From NCBI GenBank assembly GCA_032250585.1, contig JAVVFH010000086.1, forward strand, positions 1-12,694: a stretch of 12,694 bases of DNA. Reading direction: 5' to 3'. The first letter of the stretch is position 1. Each line of letters opens with the position of its first letter. The DNA comes from JAVVFH01 sp032250585. Lineage in GTDB: Bacteria > Pseudomonadota > Gammaproteobacteria > Xanthomonadales > SZUA-36. Positions 1 to 7,237 of this stretch are shown piece by piece. The notes below the pieces were generated by a model. That model had not been told where the DNA came from. It was given only the letters and a program-made list of their open reading frames with translations, and searched no databases. A program made the translations under genes and the position numbers.

Positions 1-142
1 TGGCACCCCGGGCGGCATTCAGTGATGCGGTAGGCGGCGACGGCGGCACCGTGGCGCAGGCGCCCAGCAGCACGACGGCAGCTGTCAGGCCCGCGGTCAC
101 GCGCAGGCGTTGGCCGAGACGGGTTGTAATTGATTGATACAT
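1..142 (-). CDS. Lipoprotein, N-terminal fragment (runs off the window edge)
   Basis: Only the first 47 residues are in the window. The start ATG (142-140) has a GGAG Shine-Dalgarno about seven bases upstream. The N-terminus has basic residues (Arg8, Arg12, Arg14), a hydrophobic stretch at residues 17-28, and a lipobox Leu26-Gly27-Ala28-Cys29, so the product should be a lipid-anchored envelope protein with Cys29 as the modified residue. A Pro-rich linker (33-37) follows, then a segment beginning SLNAARGA. From memory this start resembles small DUF4398-type lipoproteins, which begin with an Ala-rich helix after such a linker, but too little is visible to be sure. It lies 57 bases downstream of the broken small membrane protein gene on the same strand and may share its promoter. 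Confidence 0.65.
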   Translation of the reverse strand, partial: MYQSITTRLGQRLRVTAGLTAAVVLLGACATVPPSPPTASLNAARGA

Positions 143-199
143 CAGCGTGCTCCATTTAAAGAGGGGTTGTGTCGGGATGAATGTTGCCGGAAGTGGCAG

Positions 200-422
200 C
201 TAGCGCTTCGCGCTATCGAAGAAGAACAGCTTGCCGCCGATCAGGTTGGCGCCGGCACACGCCCAAATGGGAATGTCGATATGAGCCCTCTCACCGACGT
301 ACATACTGACCGGCCCGAGTATGGCCCTCGTGCGTTTCGCTGGCGTAGCTGAAACCTCCGTACACCACTGCCTGAACATCAAGGACGACCAGTACGATGG
401 CAGCGATTCGGGAACTGTTCAT
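200..422 (-). pseudogene. Small two-helix membrane protein (DUF3185-like), frameshifted
   Basis: Two reading frames join into one recognisable protein of about 73 residues. The first frame starts at ATG 422-420 (MNSSRIAAIVLV...YGGFSYASETHE) and gives an N-terminal hydrophobic helix. The second frame continues LGPVSMYVGERAHIDIPIWA...GGKLFFFDSAKR and ends at TAG 202-200, giving the second helix and a basic tail. The span is 223 bases, one more than a multiple of three, so a single inserted base (or a two-base loss) near 325-335 explains the break. The layout of helix, short THE/LGP link, IPIW helix and basic end matches small hypothetical inner-membrane proteins I recall as DUF3185-like; function is unknown. 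A good promoter lies just upstream and AGAGGA lies about ten bases before the ATG. It could be a sequencing error rather than a dead gene. Confidence 0.6.
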
Positions 423-447
423 GATAATGTCATCCTCTAAAGTCGTG

Positions 448-476
448 ATCATACGGGCCGGGCTCGAGGATGTCTG
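448..476 (-). promoter_or_regulatory. Sigma70-type promoter for the small membrane protein gene
   Basis: On the minus strand CAGACA (476-471) and TATGAT (453-448) are separated by 17 bases. They match the -35 consensus at four of six positions and the -10 at five of six. Initiation would fall near 441, about 20 bases before the ATG at 422. It sits in the 181-base gap after msrA, in which I see no gene. Confidence 0.5.
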
Positions 477-603
477 TGCGCTGACACACACAGTATTTTC
501 CGGCCGGCCCGCAGCAACCGGAGCGTTCTGGTGATCTGATATGAGGCCGACGAAATCGACCACCATCCGCTTGTTGTGAATCCAAGCACCCTGGCGTGGG
601 CGC

Positions 604-1212
604 TCAGGGTGTGGCGGGGGCTTCGTCGCCCCAGACTTCCTCCAGACGCTGGTCCCGGCCGCAGTTCCAGCGATAATACTTGTAACGCAGCGGCTTTTCC
701 TGATAGTAATTCTGATGGTAACTCTCGGCCGGATAGAACTCGCCGGCCTCGGTGATCGCGACCGCGATTGGCTGATCGAAGCGGCCGGATTCCGCGTGGC
801 GCTTTTTCGAAGCCTCCGCGGCACGTTTCTGCGCCGGCGTGTGATGGAAAATTTCGCTGCGATAGGAGTTGCCGCGGTCGCAGAACTGGCCGCCCGAATC
901 CACCGGATCGACGTTACGCCAGTAGACGCCCAGCAGTTCCTCGTAGCTGATCACGTTCGGATCGTAGCTGACCTGAACCACTTCGGCATGGCCCGTACCA
1001 CCGCGTACGACCTGCTCGTAGCTGGGATTCTTCACCTCACCGCCCATGTAGCCGGAGATGGTAGACTCGACGCCGTCGAGCTTGTCGTAGGGCGGTTCCA
1101 TGCACCAGAAGCAGCCGCCGGCAAAGGTGGCGACGGCCTGGTCCGCGCGAGCGGCATGCGTACCCACCGCCACCGTGAGGATGATCAGCAGACCGATGAT
1201 TCCTTTTGTCAT
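604..1212 (-). CDS. msrA: Periplasmic peptide methionine-S-sulfoxide reductase MsrA
   Basis: The protein has 202 residues. MsrA reduces the S epimer of methionine sulfoxide in proteins. The active-site motif GCFWC is at residues 33-37 with catalytic Cys34, followed by the family signatures SGYMGG, GHAEVVQV, DPVDSGGQFCDRG.SYRS and AESYHQNYY. Cys184 near the C-terminus could be the resolving Cys; Cys37 is another candidate. Residues 1-23 form a Sec signal peptide (Lys3, hydrophobic 5-17, likely cleavage after ARA at 23), so the enzyme works in the periplasm. The start at 1212 is chosen because it begins the signal peptide and overlaps the msrB stop as ATGA; the frame stays open further upstream but only as a shadow of msrB. 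It is translationally coupled to msrB, so the pair covers both sulfoxide epimers. Confidence 0.93.
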   Translation of the reverse strand: MTKGIIGLLIILTVAVGTHAARADQAVATFAGGCFWCMEPPYDKLDGVESTISGYMGGEVKNPSYEQVVRGGTGHAEVVQVSYDPNVISYEELLGVYWRNVDPVDSGGQFCDRGNSYRSEIFHHTPAQKRAAEASKKRHAESGRFDQPIAVAITEAGEFYPAESYHQNYYQEKPLRYKYYRWNCGRDQRLEEVWGDEAPATP

Positions 1213-1751
1213 GCGGAAGTCCTCAGCTCCGGCAGCGCCTCGGCCTCGGGCACGAAATGCAGGGCCAGACCGTTGTTGCACCAGCGCTGGCCGGTGGGCG
1301 GGGGGCCGTCGTCGAAGATGTGTCCCTGATGGCCCGTGCAGCGAGCGCAATGGTATTCAGTGCGGGGAAAGATCAGCTTCCAATCTCTTTTCGTGCCGAT
1401 GTGCTTATCGTCGATCGGCTGTGTAAAGCTCGGCCAGCCCGTGCCGCTGTCGAACTTGTCCCTGCTGTCGAACAGCGGCAGATAACAAGCCGCACAGATG
1501 TAGGTGCCCGGCTCGTCGAGCTTGTCAAGTGGACTCGACCCGGCCGGTTCCGTGCCTTCCGCGAACAGGATTCGGAAACGGTCCTTGTCGAGGATTTTTT
1601 CCCACTCCTTACGTTTGATGTTCACCGGCGGAAAGTTCACGCCGCCGGATCCTTCGGCAGCCTCCGCCCAACGCTGCCCGAGCAGCATGGGCCAGGCCAC
1701 CACGGCGCCGGAAGCAAGTAAGGCGCGCGTCAGTAAGGTTCGTCTGTCCAT
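1209..1751 (-). CDS. msrB: Tat-exported peptide methionine-R-sulfoxide reductase MsrB
   Basis: The protein has 180 residues. MsrB reduces the R epimer of methionine sulfoxide. Two zinc-binding CxxC pairs are visible (Cys86/Cys89 and Cys135/Cys138), with the core GTGWPSF (103-109), HQGHIFDDGP (141-150), PTGQRWC with catalytic Cys158, and LALHF. The usual RYCxNS reads RWCNNG here. Thr104 stands where some MsrBs carry a resolving Cys, so another thiol must recycle the enzyme. The N-terminus MDRRTLLTRALLASGA is a twin-arginine signal, consistent with export of a folded zinc protein. The ATG at 1751 is preferred over an upstream TTG at 1856 because it puts the twin arginines at residues 3-4, although its ribosome site is weak. 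The stop TGA overlaps the msrA ATG. A gap of 190 bases separates it from the upstream hydrolase gene. Confidence 0.92.
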   Translation of the reverse strand: MDRRTLLTRALLASGAVVAWPMLLGQRWAEAAEGSGGVNFPPVNIKRKEWEKILDKDRFRILFAEGTEPAGSSPLDKLDEPGTYICAACYLPLFDSRDKFDSGTGWPSFTQPIDDKHIGTKRDWKLIFPRTEYHCARCTGHQGHIFDDGPPPTGQRWCNNGLALHFVPEAEALPELRTSA

Positions 1752-1941
1752 CGCAATTTGCGTATTCCAGCGTCGGCGCCGGGCACCGTCCTGTGTTTCG
1801 ACCGGGGAAGGACGGGAATGTTTCGGGAAAGGCGGTGAGATTTTTGCGACAAACAACGGTGGCGGACGATATTTGGGTCGACTCGAGCCCGCTCCCGATC
1901 GCGGTCCGATTGCCTGCCCGGGTTCAGGCGAAGCTTGCGCC

Positions 1942-2862
1942 TCAGTGGCTGGCGGCCGTCATACCTTTGTAATTGAGCTCGACCCACTGCGCCGGCTCGA
2001 TGAAGCCCTGGCCCCATGCGGCGTCGAATTCCTTGGTAATGCCGGCCGCCTGCAACTGCTCCAGCGTCATGCCCTGGCCGATCAGGGTCTCGAGGCGCTG
2101 ATGCACCGTGGCCAGCATATTGCGGTAGTCCTGAAGCTGCGCCCTGTCGATAACCGGGCCGCCGTGGCCGGTGATGATCGACGTTTCGGCATCCGCCAGC
2201 TCGAGAACCCGGTCGGTCGCCGCGATCATGCCGGCCAGACTGCCGCCGCTGGCGTAATCGATGAACGGGTACAGGCCGTAAAACACGATATCGCCGGTGT
2301 GGATCGCGTTGGCTTCCTCGAGATGGACGATCGCATCGCCGTCGGTGTGCGCATTCGGCAGGTGTATCGCGGTCACCGTGTGCCCGCCGAGGTGGAAACG
2401 GACCCGGTCGTTGAAGGTCACCACGGGCAGGGCGCCGGCGGCTGCGGGCGGCACCTCGTTGTCGAAGAACTCCATGAACTGCCCGGCCGACATGCGCTTG
2501 CGCACGTTGTCGTGTGCCACGATCAGGGCGCCGGCTTTATTCATGTTCTCGTTGCCGCCCGTGTGGTCGCCATGCCAGTGGGTGTTGAATACGAAGCGCA
2601 GCGGCCGGTCGGTGATTTCTGCGATGGCGGCAAGGACCCTGTCGGTCAGCGGCGCGTACTGGTCATCAACCAGGAATACGCCGTTACTGCCGACCACGAG
2701 CCCGAGGTTACCTCCCGCGCCCTGCAGCGCGTACAGCCCCTCGGAGACTTTCGTGCTGCGGATCTCCACCGAAGAAAAATCCTGCGCGTAGGCAGATGTT
2801 ACGACAGCAGCGGCCAGCGCGAGCGCGGCCAGAAAACACATGTTCGGCTTTTTCATGGTCAT
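1942..2862 (-). CDS. Exported metallo-beta-lactamase-fold hydrolase
   Basis: The protein has 306 residues with a Sec signal peptide (Lys4-Lys5, hydrophobic core 9-22, cleavage about after AYA at 26). The metallo-beta-lactamase signature HWHGDH is at residues 95-100. Further metal ligands are His172 (in AHTDGD), Asp191 (in HTGD) and His233 (in TGHGG), so a binuclear zinc or iron site looks complete. The family covers beta-lactamase B3-like, glyoxalase II-like, SoxH-like and quinoprotein-relay hydrolases, and the sequence alone does not fix the substrate. GAGG lies seven bases before the ATG, inside the 12-base gap after the DoxX-like gene, so the two are co-transcribed. With DoxX, MsrB and MsrA downstream and a disulfide reductase upstream, a periplasmic role in thiol or sulfur chemistry is plausible but inferred. 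The N-terminus could also start at Met3. Confidence 0.85.
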   Translation of the reverse strand: MTMKKPNMCFLAALALAAAVVTSAYAQDFSSVEIRSTKVSEGLYALQGAGGNLGLVVGSNGVFLVDDQYAPLTDRVLAAIAEITDRPLRFVFNTHWHGDHTGGNENMNKAGALIVAHDNVRKRMSAGQFMEFFDNEVPPAAAGALPVVTFNDRVRFHLGGHTVTAIHLPNAHTDGDAIVHLEEANAIHTGDIVFYGLYPFIDYASGGSLAGMIAATDRVLELADAETSIITGHGGPVIDRAQLQDYRNMLATVHQRLETLIGQGMTLEQLQAAGITKEFDAAWGQGFIEPAQWVELNYKGMTAASH

Positions 2863-2874
2863 TTTCGGCCCTCT

Positions 2875-3276
2875 TCAGTCGATGGTTAAACGGGTATCGA
2901 GGTCGCGCAGGCTGTACAGCGCCCAGCACGCAGCCAGCATCGGGATCCCGGCATAAAACAGCAGGTTCGGGCCTTCGAACGGATTGATGAGCTGCTGCCA
3001 GGTCGAAAGCGTGGAAATCGCGTGGATCAGGAACACCAGCCCATAGGTGATGCGCTTTTTGAACCCGGCGACGAATCCGATCAGCAGCAGCATCTCGAGC
3101 GCCCCGATCACCATGAACACCGCACTGCCCAGCCCGCTCAGCCCGTAGAAATTCTCGAACACGCCAGCGGCATGCCCGGGATTGACGAATTTATCCAGCG
3201 TCCACATAAAAATGACGATGAACACGCCCAGGCGCAGGAGTAATAGTGCGTTGGCGATCTTTTCCCTGTTTTCCAT
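2875..3276 (-). CDS. DoxX-like four-helix membrane protein
   Basis: The protein has 133 residues and four hydrophobic segments at roughly 9-26, 50-70, 75-92 and 104-122. The first ends in the TLDKFVNP motif seen at the same place in DoxX/DoxD-like proteins. DoxX-family proteins are small inner-membrane proteins linked in various species to thiosulfate:quinone oxidoreduction or to membrane oxidoreductase complexes in oxidative-stress defence; the activity of this one cannot be read from sequence. GGAGG lies six bases before the ATG. A TATAGT box at 3319-3314 on the minus strand is a possible -10, without a convincing -35. The next gene starts 12 bases after its stop. Its position between a disulfide reductase and exported redox enzymes suggests a membrane partner of that group. 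Confidence 0.75.
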   Translation of the reverse strand: MENREKIANALLLLRLGVFIVIFMWTLDKFVNPGHAAGVFENFYGLSGLGSAVFMVIGALEMLLLIGFVAGFKKRITYGLVFLIHAISTLSTWQQLINPFEGPNLLFYAGIPMLAACWALYSLRDLDTRLTID

Positions 3277-3340
3277 TGCATGCCTCCGATTGGAAAAAAT
3301 GAATACCCGGCCAACTATAGCAAAGCGCGCGGGATACTTC

Positions 3341-3365
3341 GCTCAGCGACAAGCCATCGCTGAGC
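3341..3365 (-). repeat. Perfect 8-bp inverted repeat after the reductase gene (hairpin)
   Basis: GCTCAGCG (3341-3348) and CGCTGAGC (3358-3365) pair perfectly around a nine-base loop. The hairpin begins 12 bases after the stop of the minus-strand TVP38/reductase gene and lies upstream of the DoxX-like gene. No T-run follows on the minus strand, so it is at best a weak terminator or an mRNA-end stabiliser within a longer transcript. Confidence 0.4.
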
Positions 3366-3377
3366 AGGCGACAAACC

Positions 3378-5519
3378 TCACTTCCTGCGCCAGGCGAAGA
3401 ACTTCTCCGCGAACTTGAGTGCGGTTTCGGGTTTGCGCGCCTTCTTCCATTCGCCCGCGGCGTATTTATTGGCTTCGTTCAGTGTCGGGTAGATATGGAT
3501 GGTGCCCAGAATCTTGTTCAACCCCAGTCCGTGTTTCATCGCCAGAATGAACTCCGCGATCAGTTCGCCGGCGTGCGCACCAACGATGGTCGCGCCCAGG
3601 ATCCGATCCTTCCCGGGTTCGGTCAACACCTTGACGAAACCGAAATCGGCGCTGTCGGCAATGGCGCGGTCGAGATCATCAATGCCGTAGCGAGTAACCT
3701 CGTAATCGATTTCCTGCTCTTCGGCTTCGGTTTCACTCAGGCCCACCCGGGCGACTTCCGGCTCGGTGAACGTGGCCCAGGGAATCACGCGGTAGTCGGC
3801 CCGGAACGACCAGAACGGCGCGAGCAAGGCGTTGACCGAGGCGAACCAGGCCTGGTGCGCGGCCACGTGGGTGAACTGATACGGCCCAGCGACATCGCCG
3901 CAAACCAGGATATTGGGGAAATTGGTCCGCAGGAACGGATCGGTCTCGATCGTGCCGCGATCGCTGACGCGCACACCCAGTTCCTCCAGCCCGAATCCCC
4001 GCGTGCGGGCTTTGCGCCCGAGCGCCACCAGCAGGCAATCAAATTCGATGCTGACTTCCCCGCCGGCATGCTCACAGATCACCCGGCCGCCATCGCCATC
4101 GGCCTCGAAGCGCTTGGCCTTGTGCGCGGTGGCCAGATGCAGGCCTTCGTGCTCCAGGCGCTGCATCAGCAGTTCGCTGGCGTCCGGATCCTCGCGCGGC
4201 AACAGCCGGTCGGCCATCTCGACCACCGTGACCTTCGACCCCAGCCGGGCAAAAGCCTGGGCCAGCTCCGAGCCTATCGGTCCGCCACCGAGAACGGCCA
4301 GCCGCCCGGGCAGCGCTTCGAGTTCCCAGACCGTGTCGCTGGTCAGATATTCCACGCCGTCCAGGCCATCGATCGGCGGCACCAGAGGCTCGGCGCCGGT
4401 GGCCAGGATGATGCTGCGCGCGGTAATGGTTTTGCCGTTGACTTCCACTGCCCACGGCGAGACCAGTTTTCCCTCACCTTCGATCACGTCCACGCCCATG
4501 CCGCGATAGCGTTCGGGCGAATCGTGCGGCTCGATTTTGCCGATGACCTGGCGCACCCGCTGCATGACATCGGCCAGCGAGTACTCGGCGCTCATGGTCT
4601 TGATGCCGAAACGCTCGGATTCACGCGCTTCGTGCACCAGGCGCGCAGTTCGCAAAAGCGCCTTGGACGGCACACAGCCGGTGTTCAGACAGTCGCCGCC
4701 CATTTTATTCTTCTCGATCAGCGCGACCTTTGCCTTGATGGTCGCGCCGATATAGGCCGATACCAGTCCGGCCGAACCGGCGCCCAGCACGATGAGGTTG
4801 TAGTCGAAGGCTTGCGGTTTGCTGTGCCCCGCATAGACCTTGCGATTTTTAAGCACGCGCAAAACGAAGCGCAGGATCAGCGGCAGCAGGCCCAACAGCA
4901 CGAATGCACCGATCAGGCCCGGGGAAAGAATGTCGCCGGTCGACTCGATGCGGCTGAGCTGAGTGCCGGCGTTGACGTAGACAAGGGTCGCCGGCAGCAT
5001 GCCCAGTTGGCTGACCCAGTAATAGGTCCAGGTGCGGATCGGGGTGAGCGCCATGACCAGGTTGATGACCCAGAAAGGAAATACCGGCACCAGCCGCAGC
5101 GCCAGCAGGTAAAACGCACCATCTTTTTTCACCCCGGCGTTTATGGCGCTCAGACGCTTGCCGAACTTTTTCTGGATCGTGTCGCGAAACAGGAACCGGG
5201 CGGCCAAAAACACCAGCGTGGCGCCGATGCTGGAGGCGAATGAAACGGCCACCGTGCCGGCGGCCAACCCGAACAGCGCGCCGCCCGCCAGCGTCATGAT
5301 CGCGGCGCCGGGCAGTGAGAGTGCCGCCATCACGATGTAAATCGCCATGTAGGCGGCCAGCATGGCCCAGAAATGTTGATCGGTGAATGCCAGCAACTGG
5401 TCGCGACGCTGTTTGAGTTCGTCCAGGCTGAAGTACTGGCCCAGATCGAACCAGAAATAGCTTCCGATCAACAGGGCGATGATGACGAGTATCAAAGTTC
5501 GGGTCAGGGTTGGTCTCAT
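3378..5519 (-). CDS. TVP38/DedA-like membrane domain fused to FAD-dependent disulfide oxidoreductase (mercuric-reductase-like)
   Basis: The protein has 713 residues in two parts. Residues 1 to about 230 are membrane-embedded: a first helix near 6-22, then a TVP38/TMEM64-type (VTT) core including SLPGAAIMTLAGG and ALRLVPVFPFWVINL. From about 238 a class I pyridine nucleotide-disulfide oxidoreductase follows, with FAD-binding GAGSAG (246-251), redox-active CLNTGC (Cys277/Cys282), a second dinucleotide motif GGGPIG (411-416), CGD (540-542) and the dimerisation domain. The C-terminal motif reads HIYPTLNE, so Tyr677 occupies the place of the catalytic His of the HPT motif in glutathione and lipoamide reductases. 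It should pass electrons from NAD(P)H to an unknown disulfide or metal substrate at the membrane. ATG 5519 is chosen; TTG 5543 would add eight residues, and neither has a good ribosome site. Divergent from the ATPase remnant. Confidence 0.88.
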   Translation of the reverse strand: MRPTLTRTLILVIIALLIGSYFWFDLGQYFSLDELKQRRDQLLAFTDQHFWAMLAAYMAIYIVMAALSLPGAAIMTLAGGALFGLAAGTVAVSFASSIGATLVFLAARFLFRDTIQKKFGKRLSAINAGVKKDGAFYLLALRLVPVFPFWVINLVMALTPIRTWTYYWVSQLGMLPATLVYVNAGTQLSRIESTGDILSPGLIGAFVLLGLLPLILRFVLRVLKNRKVYAGHSKPQAFDYNLIVLGAGSAGLVSAYIGATIKAKVALIEKNKMGGDCLNTGCVPSKALLRTARLVHEARESERFGIKTMSAEYSLADVMQRVRQVIGKIEPHDSPERYRGMGVDVIEGEGKLVSPWAVEVNGKTITARSIILATGAEPLVPPIDGLDGVEYLTSDTVWELEALPGRLAVLGGGPIGSELAQAFARLGSKVTVVEMADRLLPREDPDASELLMQRLEHEGLHLATAHKAKRFEADGDGGRVICEHAGGEVSIEFDCLLVALGRKARTRGFGLEELGVRVSDRGTIETDPFLRTNFPNILVCGDVAGPYQFTHVAAHQAWFASVNALLAPFWSFRADYRVIPWATFTEPEVARVGLSETEAEEQEIDYEVTRYGIDDLDRAIADSADFGFVKVLTEPGKDRILGATIVGAHAGELIAEFILAMKHGLGLNKILGTIHIYPTLNEANKYAAGEWKKARKPETALKFAEKFFAWRRK

Positions 5520-5532
5520 AGGGTTGGTCTCA
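5506..5532. repeat. 13-bp tandem duplication across the reductase start codon
   Basis: AGGGTTGGTCTCA occurs at 5506-5518 and again at 5520-5532, a period of 14 bases. On the minus strand the downstream copy contains the ATG of the TVP38/reductase gene and the upstream copy lies directly before it, where a ribosome site would be expected. The period is not a multiple of three, so the two copies are read in different frames. Confidence 0.8.
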
Positions 5533-5592
5533 GGGGTGTCCAATATGAATTAACGGGTAAATTGATGGGTGTTTGAAGGCCACATTTTCGAC

Positions 5593-6811
5593 ATGGGAAA
5601 ACTCGCATCCTCAGAAAATCTTCATGCACTCGAACCGGACCGGTTTGTTGAAGAATCGCATTCAGATCCCGAACAGGGATTAAGCCAGGCTGAAGCCACT
5701 GAGCGCCTCGAGCAGATGGGGCCCAACAAACCGGAGGAACGCACCGAAAATCCATTTGGGCGATCTTTCTCGATCAACTTACCACCCCGGTAATGTACCT
5801 GCTGTCGGGTGCCGCCGCCCTTTCCTTCGCTTTTGGTGACCTCCCTGAAGGCATTGACATCGTGGTGGTGATGCTGATCAACATCGCCTACCAGATCATC
5901 CAGACCTCCATTGCCTGGGCGATTGCGGCCATCCCTGAAGGTTTGCCCATCGTGGCGAGCATCGCCCTGGCCCGGGGCATGCTTCGCCTGGCTGATCACG
6001 ATGTCATCGTAAAGCGTCTCGTTTCGGTGGAAACCCCGAGCGAAACCAACACCATTTTTACCGATTAAAGCGGCACCCGCACCGAAAACCGCCTGACGGT
6101 GGACACGCTGCTCTTGGGTGTCGATAAAAAAGCGCGGGTAAAATGGCAAGAGGACGATACCTCGGTTGCCGGGGTCGACACCGATTCCCCTCTCTTGCAA
6201 AAGCTGCTGACCATTTGCGTACTGGCCAACGATGCTGAATATCACCCCGAAAACACGGACGAAAATGAAGGCGATCCGCTTGAAATAGCCTTGCTGCGCT
6301 TTGCCCGGGCGTGTACGGGGTCATCATCGCCATTCCGGTATGCGGCGTGTAGTTGTATGCCCGCTACTCGATGGGCCTGTCGGTGGAACTGGCCAATAAC
6401 GTAGCGTTTTTCAGCCCCGTTCTTGCGCAGCTGCTGAACGTGCTCAACATGCGTGATGCCGATGAAAACGTCTTCGTGAACCAGGTGACCCGCAACAAAT
6501 GGGTATGGGCGGCGCTGACCGTTTGCCTGGCGGCATTAATCGGTGCCTATACCATGCCTGGGCTCAACCAACTTCTGTCGTTACAGAATACGGGCAGCGA
6601 TGCCTGGCTGCTGGTGGCCATCGGCGCGCTGCTCCCGACGGTAATTATCCAGGGCGTAAAACAATGGGTGAAGAGCCGACGCGTGGGACCGACAAGGTGT
6701 TTTGTTCAGCGCCTTCAGGACCGGCCTTGGGAATCCAGCTCGGCGAAACGGGCGGTAACGGCCGTGGCTGGTAACGATCATTGGGCGGCAGGGACCGGGT
6801 TGCCGACTTAA
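5593..6811 (+). pseudogene. P-type cation-transporting ATPase, heavily degraded
   Basis: Pieces of one class II-like P-type ATPase occur in order. The N-terminal domain (from ATG 5593, with GLSQAEATERLEQMGPN) loses frame near 5758, where one T seems missing from a TTTT run. The next frame gives the first two helices (IWAIFLDQ...SGAAALSFAFGD...MLIN). It then jumps without the actuator domain (no TGES loop) to IAAIPEGLPIVASIALARGM, the fourth helix. The phosphorylation motif DKTGT reads Asp-stop-Ser-Gly-Thr, with TAA at 6066-6068. The frame continues TENRLTVDTLLLG to GDPLEIALLRFAR, then the rest of the nucleotide-binding domain and several helices are missing. A C-terminal part in a third frame (LYARYSMGLSVELANN...NMRDADENVF...VKQWVKS) follows another stop at 6350. 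About 1.6 kb of a normal 2.7-kb gene is gone. The true 3' end may lie before 6811. It cannot make a working pump. Confidence 0.9.
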
Positions 6812-7227
6812 CGGCCGCCGCCGGGCTGGTAAGCAATCACCTTGATTTCGATGAGCAGCTGCGGGTGCGGCAGCTGGTGCACGGCCACCGTGGTGCGGGT
6901 GGGGCCGTCATAGCCAAAGTACTCGGCATAGACTTCGTTATAGCCGCCGAAGTCATTCATGTTGACCAGGAAGGTGGAAACATCGACCACCTCCGCCAAT
7001 CCGGCGCCAACGCTGTCCAGAATACCGGCAATGTTCTCGATCACCGCACGGGTCTGGGTACGGATGTCGAGCCGGGTCGTGCCCATTGCATCGGCTTCGG
7101 CGCCGGCAATGGAGTTGTCGGCACGCCTCGAACTGGTGCCGGAAACGTAAATGAAGTCACCTACCCTTTTGACGTGGGGGTATCTACCGCGCGGTTTGGC
7201 GCTTCCTTTCAGCACTTTGCTGGTCAT
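6808..7227 (-). CDS. amnD: 2-aminomuconate deaminase (RidA family)
   Basis: The protein has 139 residues. It is a RidA/YjgF-family enzyme whose sequence fits 2-aminomuconate deaminase of the 2-aminophenol and 3-hydroxyanthranilate routes, which converts 2-aminomuconate to 4-oxalocrotonate and ammonia. Diagnostic stretches recalled from that subgroup are RGRYPHVKR (13-21), VSGTSSRR (28-35), DAMGTT (46-51), TFLVNMNDFGGYNEVY (85-100) and GPTRTTVAVHQLPHP (108-122). Arg111 and Glu127 stand at the RidA active-site positions. The ATG at 7227 has GAGG seven bases upstream, and the frame beyond it is a shadow of the dehydrogenase gene. It starts 10 bases after that gene's stop, so it is the last gene of the operon. 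Its 3' end meets the ATPase remnant tail to tail. Confidence 0.9.
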   Translation of the reverse strand: MTSKVLKGSAKPRGRYPHVKRVGDFIYVSGTSSRRADNSIAGAEADAMGTTRLDIRTQTRAVIENIAGILDSVGAGLAEVVDVSTFLVNMNDFGGYNEVYAEYFGYDGPTRTTVAVHQLPHPQLLIEIKVIAYQPGGGR

Positions 7228-7237
7228 TGATAAGCCT

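Noticed and set aside
1504..2889. 461-residue plus-strand frame across msrB and the MBL gene
   Set aside because: It spans two well-recognised minus-strand genes and the gap between them, and has no recognisable motif.
3341..3365. Rho-independent terminator at the hairpin after the reductase gene
   Set aside because: The stem is perfect but no T-run follows on the coding strand, so it was kept only as an inverted repeat.
3495..5243. 582-residue open frame on the plus strand
   Set aside because: It is the antisense shadow of the TVP38/reductase gene; its composition (many His, Gln, Arg, Asp) is typical of antisense of GC-rich coding DNA and it shows no domain.
5593..6811. Programmed frameshifting or stop readthrough to produce the ATPase
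   Set aside because: Whole essential domains are missing and there are several independent lesions, so no recoding event could give a working protein.
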